From Promicromonospora umidemergens (GTDB lineage Bacteria; Actinomycetota; Actinomycetes; Actinomycetales; Cellulomonadaceae): a stretch of DNA of 64,000 nt. A program made the position numbers and the translations under genes. The notes under the pieces are model-generated. The model saw nothing but the letters and a program-made list of their open reading frames with translations, was not told the origin of the DNA and ran no database searches. The DNA lies in contig NZ_JAMTCT010000001.1 of NCBI RefSeq assembly GCF_024171995.1, positions 248,001 to 312,000 on the forward strand. Reading direction: 5' to 3'. Shown here in pieces: positions 63,624 through 64,000 of the stretch (the first letter of the stretch is position 1; every line of letters begins with the position of its first letter).

Positions 63624-64000
63624 ATGGCCATGCAGGACAGCACCGGTACCGCCAGCCTCACCCGCACCACCACCCAGCTCTCACCCGAGGTGCTCGACGA
63701 CGCCCTGGCCCCGCTCGCGGCCGCGCTCGGCGACCGCCTGCTCACACCCTCCGCCGCAGCGTTCGCCGAGACGGCAGTCGTGTTCATGGGCGGCCCGGAG
63801 CGCACTCCGGCCGCGGTCGCGCGAGTACGGGACACCGCCGAGGTGGCCGCGGTGCTCGCCGTCGCGCGCGAGACAGGGCTGCCGCTCGCGGTCCGCAGCG
63901 GCGGGCACAGCTACGTCCGGCACGGTCTGGCCGACGGCGGGCTCGTCCTGGACCTGCGCCTCATGGACGGCGTCGAGATCGACGCGGCCGCCGGCGTCGG
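63624..64000 (+). CDS. FAD-binding (BBE/VAO-like) oxidoreductase, cut at window end
   Basis: The visible 125 residues begin MAMQDSTGTASLTRTTTQLS, and then show the FAD domain of covalent flavoproteins: VRDTAEVAAVLAVARETGLPLAVRSGGHSYV, where the His of GGHS is the usual covalent FAD site, and GLVLDLRLMDGVEID. GAGGAGA precedes the ATG. The C-terminal part, including the BBE motif, lies outside the window. Members oxidise sugars, alkaloids or polyketides; substrate unknown. Confidence 0.85.
   Translation, partial: MAMQDSTGTASLTRTTTQLSPEVLDDALAPLAAALGDRLLTPSAAAFAETAVVFMGGPERTPAAVARVRDTAEVAAVLAVARETGLPLAVRSGGHSYVRHGLADGGLVLDLRLMDGVEIDAAAGV

Overview
The window is 64 kb of very GC-rich, gene-dense DNA with frequent GTG starts, four-base ATGA and one-base TGATG overlaps inside operons, strong GC third-position bias and class-specific genes (Zur next to znuABC and glyS, recO-uppS, dgt and dnaG nearby, LAXTG sorting signal, actinobacterial Ser/Thr kinases, DUF4383, DUF2332). 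This points to a free-living actinobacterium of the order Micrococcales, most likely Promicromonosporaceae/Cellulomonadaceae; the family assignment is inference. No rRNA, tRNA, integrase, transposase or CRISPR array was recognised, so this reads as ordinary chromosome with accessory patches.

Layout. 0.1-4.2 kb: a secreted hydrolase fused to membrane helices and a large membrane protein with a C-terminal variant leucine-rich repeat. 4.3-6.3 kb: leuA behind a leucine leader peptide and hairpin (attenuator). 6.4-9.1 kb: a receptor-like Ser/Thr kinase diverging from a LAQTG cell-wall protein. 9.1-12.4 kb: an ArsR/SRPBCC pair diverging from an FAD monooxygenase/TetR pair, each with a clear palindromic operator. 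12.5-17.1 kb: DUF4383, a phosphoesterase, then a purine-related group (uraD, an allantoinase-like protein lacking several metal ligands, DUF2332, a nucleoside deaminase). 17.1-18.3 kb: an AbiEi/DUF559-type gene bounded by two related palindromes. 18.3-21.6 kb: an orphan CydB-like protein, a two-helix membrane protein, a 93-bp tandem repeat, then recO-uppS. 21.6-25.7 kb: an iron-siderophore ABC importer with two DtxR/IdeR-like boxes. 25.8-31.4 kb: a secreted protein, glyS and the znuABC-zur operon with a Zur box on its start codon. 31.5-35.7 kb: a pipecolate/lysine to 2-hydroxyglutarate catabolic operon. 35.9-40.9 kb: a membrane protein with a C-terminal HTH, an ABC exporter and a two-component system. 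40.9-47.9 kb: a second Ser/Thr kinase, a tRNA-dihydrouridine synthase, a lipoprotein, and an amino-acid antiporter with arginine deiminase. 47.9-54.7 kb: an alpha-glucosidase, a LacI regulator and a MalEFG importer, with LacI-type operators. 54.7-55.2 kb: a structured array of a 22-bp repeat in both orientations. 55.3-64 kb: dgt, a small DUF4236 gene, a VOC protein, an AraC regulator, dnaG, a thioredoxin-reductase-like flavoprotein, an MFS exporter, a MarR regulator and the start of an FAD-linked oxidoreductase cut by the window edge.

How it fits together. The clearest regulatory logic is metal homeostasis (Zur on znuABC-zur; iron boxes on the siderophore importer), sugar uptake (LacI palindromes around alpha-glucosidase and malEFG) and small autoregulated resistance-type pairs (ArsR, TetR, MarR). 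The least explained material is non-coding: the 54.7-55.2 kb array, the paired palindromes around the DUF559 gene, a repeat family placed just after stop codons (19.8 and 35.8 kb), and short tandem duplications that include the 3' ends of genes (6.4, 35.9 and 42.85 kb). No complete new defence or mobile system could be demonstrated.
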